The notes: generated by a model not told the origin, from the letters alone. A stretch of DNA of 48,526 nt from Actinomycetes bacterium (GCA_023404955.1 JAEXZY010000009.1:1-48526), one strand, 5' to 3'. Positions 18,029 to 26,690 are shown, counted from the first letter of the stretch. A program made the numbers and translations.

Positions 18029-18963
18029 TCCTGCGCCACCTTCCTGCTGAGGAAGTCCCGGATGTATCCGGCGATCTCGTCGCCGTGGGTCTCCAGCGCG
18101 AAATGGCCGGTGTCGAGCAGGTGGTACTCGCCGTCGGGGAGGTCGCGCTTGAACGCCTCGGCGCCCGCGGCACCGAAGATCTCGTCGTTGCGACCCCACG
18201 TGACCAGCAGCGGTGGCTGATGGGCGCGGAAGTACTCCTGGAACCCCGGATAGCCGTCGAGGTTGAACTGGTAGTCCCAGAACAGTTGCAGCTGGATCGC
18301 GTCGTTGCCCTTGCGGTCGAGCCCGGCCTGGTCGAGCTGCCACGTTTCCGGGGCGATGCGGTCGAGCCGGTCCGCGGGCACCCCGTGGGTGTACTGCCAC
18401 CGGGTCGTCTCGGCGGTGAAGTACTCCCGCACCGAATCTTCGTTGGCACCGCGGTCTTTGGCGTGGGCGAAGAGGCGGTCCCAGAACGGGGTGAAGCCTT
18501 CGAGGTAGGCGTTGCCGCTTTGGCTGATGATCGCGGTGATGCGTTCGGGCCGGGCGTGGGCGATGCGCAGCCCGATCGGTGCGCCGTAATCGTGGATGTA
18601 GACCGCGAATCGTTCGAGTCCAAGGTGCTCGATCAGCTTCTCGGTGATCTCGGTGAGCCGGTCGAAGCTGTAGGTGAACTGGTTCACCGACGGCATCGCC
18701 GACTGGCCGAAGCCGATGTGGTCGGGCGCGACCAGGTGGTAGTCGTCGGCCAGCGCGGTGATCAGATTGCGGAACATGTGGGAGCTGGACGGAAAGCCGT
18801 GCAGCAGAAGCAGTGTCGGGCGGCTCGGATCACCGGCCTCTCGGTAGAAGACGTCGAGCCCGTCGAGGGTCGCGGTGTGGTGGCGCGTGATGGTATCGGA
18901 CACGTTCTGAGCCTGCCCGGCCTGCGACCCGGTGAACAAGGGCTGATCCCGGATCGCATTCAT
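18025..18963 (-). CDS. Alpha/beta hydrolase with Asp nucleophile (dehalogenase/epoxide hydrolase-like)
   Basis: 312-aa hydrolase. Oxyanion-hole motif LLLHGFPSSSHMFRN (about 52-66), nucleophile elbow VYIHDYGAPIG with Asp instead of Ser (about 122-132), cap domain rich in aromatic residues (YLEGFTPFWDRLF; WQYTHG), acid in WGRNDEIFG and catalytic His in LDTGHFALETHG. An HDxG elbow is typical of epoxide hydrolases and haloalkane dehalogenases; the usual halide-binding Trp after the Asp is Tyr here, so halide chemistry is less certain. It is the first gene of the operon, 44 nt from the divergent LysR gene that probably controls it. Confidence 0.88.
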   Translation of the reverse strand: MNAIRDQPLFTGSQAGQAQNVSDTITRHHTATLDGLDVFYREAGDPSRPTLLLLHGFPSSSHMFRNLITALADDYHLVAPDHIGFGQSAMPSVNQFTYSFDRLTEITEKLIEHLGLERFAVYIHDYGAPIGLRIAHARPERITAIISQSGNAYLEGFTPFWDRLFAHAKDRGANEDSVREYFTAETTRWQYTHGVPADRLDRIAPETWQLDQAGLDRKGNDAIQLQLFWDYQFNLDGYPGFQEYFRAHQPPLLVTWGRNDEIFGAAGAEAFKRDLPDGEYHLLDTGHFALETHGDEIAGYIRDFLSRKVAQE

Positions 18964-19007
18964 CGGGCTGGCTGATCAATCGCACCCCCGGGCTTTACGA
19001 TCGTCGG

Positions 19008-19940
19008 GTGGAATTGCGCCAGCTGGAGGCGTTCGTCGCGGTCGCGCGGGAGCTGCATTTCGGACGCGCCGCCGAGAAGCTCCACATCGCCCAGCCCACG
19101 CTCAGCGAGCTGATCCGGCGCCTGGAGCGGGAGGTCGGCGCATCGCTGTTGACCAGGACGACGCGCCGAGTGGCCCTCACTCAGGCCGGCGTCGAGTTGT
19201 TCGGCCGCGCAGTCAGCATTCTCGACGACGTCGAGGGGGCCGCGGCAGCGGTGCGCCGGCTGGCCGACGGTGACACCGGCACGGTCCGTCTGGGCATCAC
19301 GCCGCCTGCGGCACCACTCCTCACGCCGCATCTCACGCAGGCGCTCAATCGGGCCGCACCCGAGGTCGAGCTGGCGGTGCGCCGCATGTGGCTTCCCGAT
19401 CTGCAACAGGCGATCGGCGAAGGTGCGCTCGATGTCGCCATCACGTGCGGTCCGGTCACCAACCCGCCCGGCATCTTGAGCGAGGTGTTCTGCGCCGAGC
19501 CTGCGGTGGTGGGACTGCGCGAGAGCCACCGCCTCGCCGGACGTCCGGTGGTCGACCTGACGGAGCTGGCGGACGAGACGCTGGGCGTGCACAGCGAGGC
19601 ATTGTTCCCTGCCTGGTCGCTGGCTCTGCGGCAGATCCTCGATGACGCCGAGATCAACCCGCCCACAGTCGAATTGGCCGAGATCGACCTGTCGGCGCAT
19701 CGCTGGTCCGAACAACGTGAGGTGGACTGGACGCTGACCACGGCCGCCGTGGCGGGCGCTGCACCCGGGGTGGTCCTCACACCGCTGTCGCCGCCGCGGT
19801 TCATCCCGTACACGTTGCAGTGGTGCCCGATCCGCGCGACGACGGCGGCGGTCGGCCGGTTCGTCCACCTCGCGTTGTCGGTCGACGTGCCGTCGGGATG
19901 GGTGAGCCAACCCGACCACCTTCGGCACCCGGGTCGCTGA
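19008..19940 (+). CDS. LysR-family transcriptional regulator
   Basis: 310-aa regulator. N-terminal winged HTH (MELRQLEAFVAVARELHFG, then AEKLHIAQPTLSELIRRLE) and a C-terminal effector-binding domain of periplasmic-binding-protein type (about 95-300). The GTG start at 19008 gives the exact family N terminus. It is divergent from the four-gene hydrolase operon across only 44 nt, the classic LysR arrangement, so it most likely activates that operon when a pathway compound binds. It ends 4 nt before the convergent MOSC gene. Confidence 0.92.
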   Translation: MELRQLEAFVAVARELHFGRAAEKLHIAQPTLSELIRRLEREVGASLLTRTTRRVALTQAGVELFGRAVSILDDVEGAAAAVRRLADGDTGTVRLGITPPAAPLLTPHLTQALNRAAPEVELAVRRMWLPDLQQAIGEGALDVAITCGPVTNPPGILSEVFCAEPAVVGLRESHRLAGRPVVDLTELADETLGVHSEALFPAWSLALRQILDDAEINPPTVELAEIDLSAHRWSEQREVDWTLTTAAVAGAAPGVVLTPLSPPRFIPYTLQWCPIRATTAAVGRFVHLALSVDVPSGWVSQPDHLRHPGR

Positions 19941-19944
19941 CCCG

Positions 19945-20925
19945 TCACTTGGCGAAGCGCAGCACCGTGGCCTCGATGACTTTCTGCAGACCGCGGCTGG
20001 CCGACTTGCCGACCGCGGCGGCCGTCCGTTCGACCACGTTAGGCGGCGTGGGCAGATAGACGGTCGCCTCGTCGCCGATGCGTACGGTGCCCGCGGTGGC
20101 GACGTCGGCGTAGATGCCGAGGAATCGGTTCGTCTTCTCGGCCAGCTGCCGGCTCACCGACAGGTCCTTCTCCAGGCCCGGCTGCGGGCGCGTCCCGATC
20201 ACGCAGCGGATCGTCGGGTTGGTCACCGACAGCACGACGGTGCCCAGGTGCACTTCCCCACCGACCCAGGCGGATTCCGGGAACGGGTCGGGGCTCTCGA
20301 CGTCCACGAGGACGTTGGGCCGGAAGCGCCGCACGTCGTACGGTGCGGCGTCGGCCGAAAGGCTGCGCAGGCTCGCCGTGCTGAGCACGTGCACAGGGCT
20401 GAGGTCGACGAATGTCCCCGGCGGAGTGGAATACCGCGCCAGAGTGACCATTTGGCGTGTGGTGAACACCGAGGTGTCCGGCAACTCGTCGGTGTCACCG
20501 AGGCCGAAGTCTTTGCGAACCTGATCGGCCGAGTAGTTGCCCAGCGAGGTCTGCAGCGACATCCGGTGGACTCTGGTGTCGTTCACGGCCGGAAGTGCGG
20601 TGAGCCGTACCTCCCGGTCGACCAGCTCACTGAGGACCGCGTGCACCGTCGGGTCGTCACTGGTGATCTCCCGACCGTCGGGCAGCGTGATCGCCACGGC
20701 GGGAACCCTGCCGGGTCCCGCGTCGGGGCCGGGGTCGTCGACGTAGCGCGCCGAGCACTGCAGCAGAGCGGGGATTCGGCGCGCCGATGCCGTGACTCCC
20801 TTGCCGACGTCGCGCACCGCCCAAAGCCGGTCCGCGTGCACACCGCGCTCGTCGATGCGCAATTCGTCGACGCGGGTGCCGCCCATCGACTTCACCGGAA
20901 AGCGCCAGAGCTCAGTGATTTTCAT
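19945..20925 (-). CDS. MOSC domain-containing protein
   Basis: 326-aa protein. A MOSC_N beta-barrel (MKITELWRFPVKSMGGTRVD, about 1-110) is followed by a MOSC domain (about 150-290) with VHVLSTASLRSLS, RRFRPNVLVDVE and NPTIRCVIGTRPQPGLEKD. The Cys in TIRCVIGT sits where mARC/YcbX-type enzymes hold the molybdenum-ligating cysteine, so reduction of N-hydroxylated compounds is plausible. The start at 20925 follows AAGGGA and overlaps the renalase-like stop by 4 nt; upstream codons in frame belong to that gene's region. It has no ferredoxin domain, unlike YcbX. Confidence 0.88.
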   Translation of the reverse strand: MKITELWRFPVKSMGGTRVDELRIDERGVHADRLWAVRDVGKGVTASARRIPALLQCSARYVDDPGPDAGPGRVPAVAITLPDGREITSDDPTVHAVLSELVDREVRLTALPAVNDTRVHRMSLQTSLGNYSADQVRKDFGLGDTDELPDTSVFTTRQMVTLARYSTPPGTFVDLSPVHVLSTASLRSLSADAAPYDVRRFRPNVLVDVESPDPFPESAWVGGEVHLGTVVLSVTNPTIRCVIGTRPQPGLEKDLSVSRQLAEKTNRFLGIYADVATAGTVRIGDEATVYLPTPPNVVERTAAAVGKSASRGLQKVIEATVLRFAK

Positions 20926-21872
20926 GCAGTTCCCTTCGTGAGATGGGCCGCCAGTGCGGCACCGAGGCGGCGCCCGGACAGCCATGCCGCCTCCACACGC
21001 GGCGCGCCCGACGGGCACCAGGAATCACCGCACAGCCCCACCGGGCGGCCGGCGGTGTCGAGGCTGTACTCGGCGTCGCCGTGGGTGCCGGACGGTTTGG
21101 CGAAGGTCCACCGGTGCACGTGCGTCCATTCCGGGTCGCCTGCGATGCCCAGCAGTCTGCGCGTCGCGGCCACCACGGGCGCCACCGCCTGTCCGGGATC
21201 CTCGAGGTGTCGACGCGCCCGGTCGGCGGTGCTGTGCGCGACCAAGACCGCGGCGCCGTCCCCGCGCCGTGAGCCGTCGTCGGCCATGAAGGACACGTCG
21301 GGGTCCTCGTTGACGAACGCGGCATGCTCGATCGACCACTGACGCCGCGGCCAACCTGCGGCGACGGCGATCACCGGGTCGTAGGCCACCCAGTCACCCG
21401 GTGGGGCAGCGACCAGCCGCGCGGCCTGCGGATCGGGCATGGCGAGGGCGACGGCGTCGTGGGTCAGCTCGTCGAGGCTGTCGATCGGGGTCTCGTAGCG
21501 GACCCCGTCGGGCAGCAGGTCGTCGACGAGAGACCGCAGGCCGTGCGTGGCCGCGAAGCGCATGGGACCGGAGGTGCTGTCGCTGCCGGCGGGCGACAGG
21601 ACGTCGAAGGTGTCGGTCCAGGGCCGGACGAGTCCCCGGCGGGTCCAGTCGTCGACGACGGCGTCGAACGCCGGCTCCTTGACGGTGAAGTACGCGGCTC
21701 CCACGTCGACCCGGCGCCCCTGCACGGTGGGAGACGCCATCCGGCCGCCGGGCCCTCGACCCCGCTCGATGATCTCCACCGCGATGCCACGTTCGCGCAG
21801 CGCCTGTGCGCAGGCCGCACCGGACAGCCCTGCTCCGAGCACGGCGACCCGGGGCTTTGGCATCTCGGTCAT
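20922..21872 (-). CDS. Renalase-like FAD-dependent oxidoreductase
   Basis: 316-aa flavoprotein. An N-terminal Rossmann motif (VAVLGAGLSGAACAQALRER, about 9-28) and the FAD-binding ERGRGPGGRMAS block (about 36-47) match the renalase/amine-oxidase group; the C-terminal FAD loop contains LCGDSWCPSGAPRVEAAWLSG. No membrane segments. Bacterial renalases oxidise isomeric dihydro-NAD(P) and related compounds; whether this does is not visible. It overlaps the MOSC gene by 4 nt, suggesting linked redox functions. Confidence 0.85.
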   Translation of the reverse strand: MTEMPKPRVAVLGAGLSGAACAQALRERGIAVEIIERGRGPGGRMASPTVQGRRVDVGAAYFTVKEPAFDAVVDDWTRRGLVRPWTDTFDVLSPAGSDSTSGPMRFAATHGLRSLVDDLLPDGVRYETPIDSLDELTHDAVALAMPDPQAARLVAAPPGDWVAYDPVIAVAAGWPRRQWSIEHAAFVNEDPDVSFMADDGSRRGDGAAVLVAHSTADRARRHLEDPGQAVAPVVAATRRLLGIAGDPEWTHVHRWTFAKPSGTHGDAEYSLDTAGRPVGLCGDSWCPSGAPRVEAAWLSGRRLGAALAAHLTKGTA

Positions 21873-22073
21873 GTGGTCACGGTAGCCCGGCCGTCGTCGC
21901 GAGACTCGAGTAGTGCACTACGTACGTGGCCGCACATCACCACGCGTTGCGCGCTCAGCGCCGGGGTCGAGGTCACCGAGACGCTGGGCGACGAGGTGGT
22001 GTGCAACGACTTCGCCAGCGACTGGCGTCGGGTGTCCTGGCGGTTGGGCAGCGGCTACTTCTATCCCTGCTGA
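21873..22073 (+). CDS. Possible 66-aa protein or gene remnant
   Basis: Reading frame from a GTG at 21873, back-to-back with the renalase start. The last 50 codons translate to coding-like sequence (CALSAGVEVTETLGDEVV; DWRRVSWRLGSGYFYPC) with three cysteines. No ribosome-binding site is visible and the first 15 codons look non-coding. It may be a small protein with an unusual start or the tail of a lost gene. Confidence 0.3.
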   Translation: MVTVARPSSRDSSSALRTWPHITTRCALSAGVEVTETLGDEVVCNDFASDWRRVSWRLGSGYFYPC

Positions 22074-22111
22074 CGGTTTTCCGACGGCACTCTGTGGGCA
22101 TACCGGGGCGC

Positions 22112-22303
22112 ATGGGCAACAGGTCTCGACTGGTGTGGCCGATCGCGGCAGCGGCGGCGTCCGCGGTCGGCGGCGCGGTGTGGTCGGCGCGTCGCCGGTC
22201 GGCAGGCGGTCGCCACGAGATGCCGGATCTGCCCGGGGCACACGAGGACGGCACCGTGCACGTCACGCCCGACGGTCAGGTCACGGTCGACCCGAACGCC
22301 TAG
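22112..22303 (+). CDS. Small single-pass membrane protein
   Basis: 63-aa frame from the ATG at 22112: a short basic N terminus, one membrane helix (VWPIAAAAASAVGGAVW), a basic stop-transfer patch (SARRRS), then a hydrophilic tail ending in HVTPDGQVTVDPNA. Topology is compatible with a small membrane anchor. The ribosome-binding site is weak. It converges on and overlaps the excalibur gene by 4 nt at their stops. Function unknown. Confidence 0.45.
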   Translation: MGNRSRLVWPIAAAAASAVGGAVWSARRRSAGGRHEMPDLPGAHEDGTVHVTPDGQVTVDPNA

Positions 22304-22545
22304 TTCTCGCAACCGGTTCCGTTACCGTCGCGGTCCAGGTCGTAGATGTCGGTACCGACGACGGTGACCGGCCCCTGGACGTAAGCGGGCCCGTTACCGC
22401 TGCCGCTAGCGCAGTCCACGTCACTGGCGATCGGCACGCAGGCGCCGGAATAGTTCGGGTCGCAGTCCGCGCCGTGCGCGATGGGCGCCGGGACCCATGC
22501 CAACACACCGGCCCACAGGACGAACACCGCACCCAGTTTGCTCAC
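22300..22545 (-). CDS. Secreted excalibur-domain protein
   Basis: 81-aa secreted protein. A signal peptide (LGAVFVLWAGVLAWVPAPIAHG) with cleavage probably after AHG or ADC is followed by a small disulfide-stabilised region (DCDPNYSGACVP; VDCASG) and the terminal calcium-binding loop DLDRDGNGTGCEN, the DxDxDGxxCE signature of excalibur domains. Such domains occur on extracellular nucleases and small cell-surface proteins; this one carries no enzyme domain. Confidence 0.82.
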   Translation of the reverse strand: MSKLGAVFVLWAGVLAWVPAPIAHGADCDPNYSGACVPIASDVDCASGSGNGPAYVQGPVTVVGTDIYDLDRDGNGTGCEN

Positions 22546-22628
22546 GACGCTGAACAGTAACGAGTGTGTAGCCGCGCGTTACCTGAACACCCGAGGTATT
22601 CGCTTTTCGGATCACCCATCTCGTCTAA

Positions 22629-25451
22629 TCAGCGTGCAGCCACCGAGCGGGCCGGCCGGGGCCGCACGTTTTGCGGCCACCAGAACCACCGCCCCATCAA
22701 CGCCGCGATGGACGGCGTCATGAACGACCGGATGATCAGGGTGTCGACCAGGAGTCCGAGTCCGATCGTGGTGCCCACCTGGGCCATCACCTTCAGATCG
22801 CTGATCGCGAACGACATCATCGTGAACGCGAACACCAGACCCGCAGAGGTGACGACGCTACCGCTGCCCGCGATGGCCCGGATGATCCCGGTGTTCAGGC
22901 CTGCGTCGCGTTCTTCCTTGAACCGGGACACGAGTAGCAGGTTGTAGTCCGATCCCACCGCGAGCAGGATGATCACCGACATCGCCAGCACCAGCCAATG
23001 CAGCTCGAGCCCGATGATGTGCTGCCACAACAGAACTGCCAAGCCGAACGAGGCGGCCAGGGACAGCACCACGGTGCCGACGATGACCAGCGCCGCGATC
23101 GCCGACCGCGTGATGATCAACATGATGATGAAGATCAGGCAGATCGCCGAGATGGCCGCGATGATCAGGTCGTAGTTCGAGCCGTCCCGCATGTCCTTGT
23201 AGGTGGCTGCGGTACCGCCCAGGTAGATCTTCGAGGTCTCCAGCGGCGTGCCCTTGATGGCCTCGAACGCCGCGTTCTTGATCTGGTCGATGTGCGAGAT
23301 CCCCTCCGGCGTCGCCGGATCTCCCTGGTGGGAGATGATGAAGCGGACCGCCTTGCCGTCCGGCGAGACGAACTGCTTGAGACCCCGCTTGAAGTCGGGA
23401 TTGTCGAAGACCTCAGGCGGTAGATAGAAGGAGTCGTCGATCTTCGACTCGTTGAACGCCCGGCCGATCGCAGCAGGGTCGGACTGCTGCCGGTCCTGCA
23501 GGTCCTGCTGATCCTTCTGCGTCGCATAGTTCGTCATGACCTGATCCCGGTTGCGCTCCTGACTGGCGATCTGCGGCGGGATCAGCGCCAGCAGCTTGGG
23601 CTGGAGGGCATTGATCTTGTCGAGGCTGATCGTGGTTTCGGCGAGGAGCCCGGAGAGTTGGTCGATGCCGTCGAGCGCATCGAAGAGCGAGCGCAGGGCG
23701 TAGCAGGCGGGAATGTCGTAGCAGTGCGGTTCCCAGTAGAAGTAGTTCCGGATGGGCCGGAAGAAGTCGTCGAAGTTGGCGATCTTGTCTCGGAGCTCGT
23801 TGGTGACCGCGACCGTCTGCTTCAGAACGTCGGACTGTTCCTGCTGTGCGTTGGCGCTCTGCTTCTGCAGCACCAATTGCTGACGCAGGACGTCGATCTG
23901 GTCGTTGATGTCTTTGGCCTGGCGCAGCAGATCGGCGGTGCGGGCCTCGGCATAGGACTGCGTGAGCTTCTGGTTCACCCCCTGCTGACCCACGATGTAG
24001 GGGATCGACGACCCCTCGATCGGTGTTCCGAGTGGGCGAGTGATCGTCTGCACGCGCGCGATCCCCGGTAGGTGGAAGACGTCCTTGGCGACCCGGTCGA
24101 CGATGAGCATGTCGGTGGGGTTCCGCAGATCGTGGTCGGCCACCAGCATCAGCACCTCGGGGTTGAGCCGAGCTTGCGGAAAGTGTTTGGCCGCAACCTG
24201 ATACCCCACGTTGGCCTCGACACTGGACGGCAGGTATTTCTTGTCGTCGTAGCTGGTGGTGTAGGACGGCAGCGCGAGGAGCCCGACGAGCGTGACCGCC
24301 AGCGACGCCACCAGGATGGGGCCCGGCCAGCGGACCACCGCGGTGCCCACCCGTCGCCATCCTCGGGTCCTCTGCGTGCGCTTGGGATCGAGCAGGCCGA
24401 ACCGGGAGGCGACGGTGATGATCGCCGGCGCCAGGGTCATGGCGGCCACCGTGACCACGAACATGCCGATGGCCAGCGGTATGCCGAGGGTCTGGAAGTA
24501 CGGCAGCCGGGTGAAGTGCAGGCACAGCGTCGCACCGGCAATCGTCAGGCCTGACCCCAGGATCACGTGCCCGGTGCCGTGATACATGACGTAGAAGGCG
24601 CTCTCCCGGTCGTCGCCGGCGTTGCGTGCCTCGTGGTAGCGACCGACCAGGAAGATCGCGTAATCGGTGGCCGCGGCGATGGCGAGCAGCGTCAACAGGT
24701 TCACGGCGAATGTCGACAGCTCGATGATGTGGTGGTAGCCCAGGAAGGCCACCACACCCCGCGCGACCGCCAGCTCGAGCACCACCGTCACCAGCACCAG
24801 TAGCACGGTGACGATGGAGCGGTAGACGAGCAGCAGCATGGTGAGGATGACGGCGAACGTCAGCGCGGTCACCAGTTGCAAGCTCTTGTCACCGGCGTGC
24901 TGCTGGTCGGACAGCAGCGGCCCGGCGCCCGTGACGTAGACCCGCAACCCCGGCGGCGGCGGGTTCTCGGCGACGATGTCCCGCACCGCTTCGACGGATT
25001 CGTTGGCGAGCGTCTCGCCCTGGTTACCGGCTAGATACAGCTGCACGTACGCCGAGAGATTGTCTGCCGACTGGGAGCCCGACGAGGTGAGTGGATCGCC
25101 CCACAGATCCTGGATGTGCTGGATGTGCTGGGTGTCGTTGCGCAGCGCCGCGATCAGCCCGTCGTAGTACTTGTGCGCCTCGTCGCCCAGCGGCTTGTCG
25201 CTTTCCAGGACGATCATGGCCGAACTGTTGGAGGTGTACTCCCCGAACAGCTTTCCGACCAGCTGGGTGGCCTGCAGCGAAGGTGCGTCATTGGGCGTCA
25301 GCGAGGTGGAGTTGGCGGCTCCCACCGCTTCGAGCTGCGGCACGACCACGTTGAGGACAGCGGTCAGTGCCAGCCAGCCCAGCAGGACGGGAACACAGAA
25401 GAGCCGCAGGAATCGGGGAATGCGCGCGTGGCCGCTCTGCGATGCGCTCAC
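22629..25451 (-). CDS. MmpL-family RND transporter
   Basis: 940-aa inner-membrane exporter of MmpL4/MmpL5 type with twelve membrane helices in two RND halves. Proton-relay Asp-Tyr pairs are visible in both halves: TDYAIFLVGRYHEAR (TM4) and SDYNLLLVSRFKEE (TM10). The second periplasmic loop carries a long coiled-coil hairpin rich in Gln (RQAKDINDQIDVLRQQLVLQ onwards, about 500-660) with a Cys pair (HCYDIPACYAL), as in siderophore- and drug-exporting MmpL4/5. It overlaps the mmpS gene by 4 nt, so an MmpS-MmpL complex is expected. Cargo may be a siderophore, glycopeptidolipid or drug; no mbt or GPL biosynthesis genes are nearby. Confidence 0.95.
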   Translation of the reverse strand: MSASQSGHARIPRFLRLFCVPVLLGWLALTAVLNVVVPQLEAVGAANSTSLTPNDAPSLQATQLVGKLFGEYTSNSSAMIVLESDKPLGDEAHKYYDGLIAALRNDTQHIQHIQDLWGDPLTSSGSQSADNLSAYVQLYLAGNQGETLANESVEAVRDIVAENPPPPGLRVYVTGAGPLLSDQQHAGDKSLQLVTALTFAVILTMLLLVYRSIVTVLLVLVTVVLELAVARGVVAFLGYHHIIELSTFAVNLLTLLAIAAATDYAIFLVGRYHEARNAGDDRESAFYVMYHGTGHVILGSGLTIAGATLCLHFTRLPYFQTLGIPLAIGMFVVTVAAMTLAPAIITVASRFGLLDPKRTQRTRGWRRVGTAVVRWPGPILVASLAVTLVGLLALPSYTTSYDDKKYLPSSVEANVGYQVAAKHFPQARLNPEVLMLVADHDLRNPTDMLIVDRVAKDVFHLPGIARVQTITRPLGTPIEGSSIPYIVGQQGVNQKLTQSYAEARTADLLRQAKDINDQIDVLRQQLVLQKQSANAQQEQSDVLKQTVAVTNELRDKIANFDDFFRPIRNYFYWEPHCYDIPACYALRSLFDALDGIDQLSGLLAETTISLDKINALQPKLLALIPPQIASQERNRDQVMTNYATQKDQQDLQDRQQSDPAAIGRAFNESKIDDSFYLPPEVFDNPDFKRGLKQFVSPDGKAVRFIISHQGDPATPEGISHIDQIKNAAFEAIKGTPLETSKIYLGGTAATYKDMRDGSNYDLIIAAISAICLIFIIMLIITRSAIAALVIVGTVVLSLAASFGLAVLLWQHIIGLELHWLVLAMSVIILLAVGSDYNLLLVSRFKEERDAGLNTGIIRAIAGSGSVVTSAGLVFAFTMMSFAISDLKVMAQVGTTIGLGLLVDTLIIRSFMTPSIAALMGRWFWWPQNVRPRPARSVAAR

Positions 25452-25882
25452 AGCGATTTCACCAAGCAGGAGGTCTGTGCGTTCACACCGTCATAGGTCT
25501 GCTCATCGCGAATCTCGTTGTCCACCTTGATGGTGCATCTGATGCTCGCGCCGTCGCCCTGCGCGATGATCGTCGCGGCAGCCGACGGTTTGGTGGTCTC
25601 CAACGTGATCGACCAGGGCAGCGGCGCGTCGTCGACGCGGTGGGGGTTGGCATCCAGGTCGAGATAATTGATGGTCGCGACGGCGCCGGAGTCGCCCGTG
25701 ACTTCGTAGGTGACGACCTTCGGGTTGAAGGGTTCGGCGTCCTGAGCCAAACCCGCTCCCGTTCGGGTGATTTCGTTGTCCGACCCGAAGAACCCGTGCA
25801 TGCGGTACACCACCGTGGCCGCCACGGCGATCACCGCCACGATGACGAGCGGCATCCACGCTCGTTTGAGAACCCCGACCAT
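25448..25882 (-). CDS. MmpS-family periplasmic accessory protein
   Basis: 144-aa protein. A single N-terminal membrane anchor (WMPLVIVAVIAVAATVVYRM, about 9-28) is followed by the family periplasmic beta-sandwich: EPFNPKVVTYEVTGDSG, TINYLDLDANPHRVDDAPLP, then a disulfide-type pair (IRCTIKVDN and TSCLVKSL). MmpS proteins act as accessory subunits of MmpL exporters, and this one is coupled to the downstream mmpL by a 4-nt overlap. The 188-nt gap to the divergent TetR gene contains palindromes that may be its operator. Confidence 0.95.
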   Translation of the reverse strand: MVGVLKRAWMPLVIVAVIAVAATVVYRMHGFFGSDNEITRTGAGLAQDAEPFNPKVVTYEVTGDSGAVATINYLDLDANPHRVDDAPLPWSITLETTKPSAAATIIAQGDGASIRCTIKVDNEIRDEQTYDGVNAQTSCLVKSL

Positions 25883-25903
25883 GCACGCCCCTTAAGCGTC
25901 GTG

Positions 25904-25920
25904 CGACACGTGATGTGTCG
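25904..25920. promoter_or_regulatory. Inverted repeat upstream of mmpS (candidate operator)
   Basis: CGACAC-GTGAT-GTGTCG, perfect 6-bp arms with a 5-nt spacer, 22 nt before the mmpS start. It lies in the mmpS/tetR divergent region and is a candidate repressor site. No binding data. Confidence 0.45.
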
Positions 25921-25956
25921 GCTAGGCAAACATAGATGTACTGAATAATTTGAGCA

Positions 25957-25968
25957 AGCCGATCGGCT
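25957..25968. promoter_or_regulatory. Perfect 12-bp palindrome in the mmpS/tetR spacer
   Basis: AGCCGATCGGCT, a gapless palindrome 75 nt upstream of mmpS and 103 nt upstream of the TetR start. GATCGG-centred palindromes are common by chance at this GC content, so it is weaker evidence than the gapped repeat at 25904. Confidence 0.35.
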
Positions 25969-26070
25969 AACTTCACTTGAACGGTCGGCTACCGGAAATG
26001 CCACTGGTGAAGAACCGGGAGGTTAAGGTTGAGTCGGCCTCACAGGAAGGGCCTCACAGAAGGGCGAGGG

Positions 26071-26652
26071 ATGGCGCGACCAACCGCTCCGCGCGGGCTG
26101 GCCCGACAGCGGGTGCTCGATGCCGCGCTGGCGCTGTTCGCCGAACACGGGGTGCACGGAACGTCGCTGCAGATGATCGCCGATCGCATCGGGGTGAGCA
26201 AGGCGGCGGTGTACTACCAGTTCCGCTCCAAAGAAGACATCGCCCTGGAGGTGCTGCGGCCGTCGATCGACGACATGGCCAGGGTGATTCGCATTGCCGA
26301 AGTGCTCCCCGACATGCCGCGACGACGTGAGGTGTTGGTCAGCGGCCTCATCGAGATGGTGGTCCGATACCGACAGCTGTCAGTTCTGTTCTACGGTGAT
26401 CCGGCCGTCGACCAATTGGTGCGTGACGAGCCCGAATTCAACGCCGTCACCGAGCGGTTGAGTGAACTGCTCGAGGGACCGCAGCCGTGCGTCACCGACC
26501 GAATCGCGCTCCGTGTGTTCCTTTCCGGTGTCTGCAGAGTCGCCGCCGACCCCGAGCTGTCCGACGTCGACGACGGCGAACTGCAGGCCACGTTGGTCGA
26601 GTTGTCGACGCGGCTTCTCGCGCCGGCTTACAGCGCCGAACCCGTATCCTGA
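26071..26652 (+). CDS. TetR-family regulator, divergent from mmpS-mmpL
   Basis: 193-aa regulator. The N-terminal HTH (QRVLDAALALFAEHGVHGTS, then IADRIGVSKAAVYYQFRSKE) is a textbook TetR domain. The C-terminal ligand domain (about 60-190) is divergent. The ATG at 26071 follows a GGGCGAGGG ribosome-binding site and gives the usual short N terminus; the frame opens 14 codons earlier. Its position divergent from the MmpS/MmpL exporter suggests it represses that operon and is induced by a cargo or toxic compound. A hairpin terminator follows the stop. Confidence 0.92.
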   Translation: MARPTAPRGLARQRVLDAALALFAEHGVHGTSLQMIADRIGVSKAAVYYQFRSKEDIALEVLRPSIDDMARVIRIAEVLPDMPRRREVLVSGLIEMVVRYRQLSVLFYGDPAVDQLVRDEPEFNAVTERLSELLEGPQPCVTDRIALRVFLSGVCRVAADPELSDVDDGELQATLVELSTRLLAPAYSAEPVS

Positions 26653-26670
26653 TCTCGGTCGAGGCGTAAC

Positions 26671-26690
26671 GACGGCGTGACGCCGTTTTA
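26671..26690 (+). terminator. Rho-independent-like terminator after tetR
   Basis: ACGGCG (26672-26677) and CGCCGT (26681-26686) form a 6-bp stem around a TGA loop, followed by TTTTA, 20 nt after the TetR stop. Short but well placed. Confidence 0.5.

Noticed and set aside
16905..18623. 572-codon frame covering three genes of the LysR operon
   Set aside because: Only its last 153 codons are a real gene; upstream it overlaps two well-supported genes in other frames and its translation there is Ser/Arg/Pro-rich noise.
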